The notes under the pieces: generated by a model | What the model was told of the DNA's origin: nothing | Databases searched by the model: none | What the model saw: the letters and a program-made list of their open reading frames with translations, nothing else | Part shown: positions 63,867-64,000 of the stretch, one piece after another | Layout: each line of letters starts with the position of its first letter | Position numbering within the stretch: position 1 is the stretch's first letter | Made by a program: the position numbers and the translations under genes | Assembly: GCA_903952205.1 (NCBI GenBank) | Contig: CAJBEZ010000105.1 | Span: forward strand, 1-64,000 | DNA from: an uncultured Desulfomonile sp. | Lineage (GTDB): Bacteria > Desulfobacterota > Desulfomonilia > Desulfomonilales > Desulfomonilaceae | Length of the DNA: 64,000 bases | Direction of reading: 5' to 3'

Positions 63867-63896
63867 TTGACAGGATACATCTCTTTGTTCTATTTT
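63867..63896 (+). promoter_or_regulatory. Probable promoter of the tRNA-Thr gene
   Basis: TTGACA at 63867-63872 and TATTTT at 63891-63896 with an 18-nt spacer lie 42 nt upstream of the tRNA. Confidence 0.55.
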
Positions 63897-63937
63897 TTCT
63901 GACGCTGCGGAGAGTAGTGTCCTAACTCTCCATCGGT

Positions 63938-64000
63938 GCCGGGGTAGCTCAGTGGTAGAGCAGATGATTCGTAATCATCAGGCCGTGGGTTCAACTCCCA
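63938..64000 (+). tRNA. tRNA-Thr (anticodon CGU), 3' end cut by the window
   Basis: Acceptor 5' strand GCCGGGG (63938-63944) and D-arm GCTC-AGTGGTA-GAGC (63947-63961) are followed by the anticodon stem GATGA/TCATC. The loop TTCGTAA (63968-63974) has anticodon CGT at 63970-63972. T-arm GTGGG with loop TTCAACT and the beginning of CCCAC follow. The anticodon CGU reads ACG, a Thr codon. The 3' acceptor strand lies beyond the window. Confidence 0.93.

Noticed and set aside
1-64000. CRISPR array, prophage or integrative element
   Set aside because: No regularly spaced repeats, phage structural genes, integrase or attachment sites were seen; only the left-edge transposase remnant is mobile.

Overview
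The window looks like the chromosome of an anaerobic Desulfobacterota (former Deltaproteobacteria) bacterium. The pointers are a BKACE (DUF849) protein, an AMMECR1 protein, a DUF169 protein, a dusB-fis pair, zapA-6S RNA-rny order, large M16 peptidases, an anaerobic sulfatase maturase and moderate GC content. A Desulfomonile/Syntrophobacterales-like host is my inference from gene content, not from a marker gene. Most of the window is dense housekeeping sequence. The accessory signals are the left edge (remains of a transposase and of a metallo-beta-lactamase-fold gene) and a visibly GC-richer radical SAM gene near 44.9-46.2 kb.

Layout: 0-9 kb carries transposon debris, a BKACE enzyme, an arsenate reductase, a PfkB kinase, small hypotheticals, a periplasmic parvulin and an exported protein with two formylglycine-generating-enzyme-like domains. 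9-17.3 kb is a minus-strand block: topA, dprA, a membrane-anchored unknown, and a 1134-residue GlmS-like protein with a large insertion and a C-terminal extension. 17.6-26.5 kb has a PHP protein, sppA, guaB, argC, an AMMECR1 protein, a Yip1-type protein, a heparinase II/III protein and a LOG-like protein. 26.7-34.5 kb has glmU-dusB-fis, zapA, a 6S RNA, rny, a degenerate histidine kinase and a LysM lytic transglycosylase. 34.5-46.2 kb is mostly minus strand: argJ, a HAD phosphatase, a DedA/TVP38 protein, hflX, an M16 peptidase, a dynamin-like GTPase and the sulfatase maturase. 46.4-47.5 kb has an HU protein and a site-2 protease.

47.5-62.9 kb is a complete aromatic amino acid supercluster: trpE-trpG-aroA-aroE-aroKB(fusion)-aroC-aroQ, then DAHP synthase-pheA-tyrA, then trpD-trpC-trpF-trpB-trpA. 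It covers the whole route from DAHP to Phe, Tyr and Trp apart from the terminal aminotransferase.

The most interesting system is the regulation of this supercluster. Each of its three transcription segments is preceded by a ribosome-mediated attenuator that can be read directly from the sequence. The first has a 49-codon leader peptide with F-L-F-Y-W-W before trpE. The second has a 40-codon leader with Y-F-Y-F-W-R-Y-Y-Y before DAHP synthase. The third has no separate leader: the Trp codons W-G-W-W are the last codons of tyrA itself. A 10-nt strand in the tyrA tail can pair with the 5' arm of the terminator before trpD. In each case the anti-terminator strand starts about 16-18 nt after a Trp codon. 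The amino acids in each leader match the products of the genes it controls: all three aromatics for the mixed operon, mainly Tyr/Phe for DAHPS-pheA-tyrA, and Trp only for trpDCFBA. The window ends inside a tRNA-Thr(CGU) gene.
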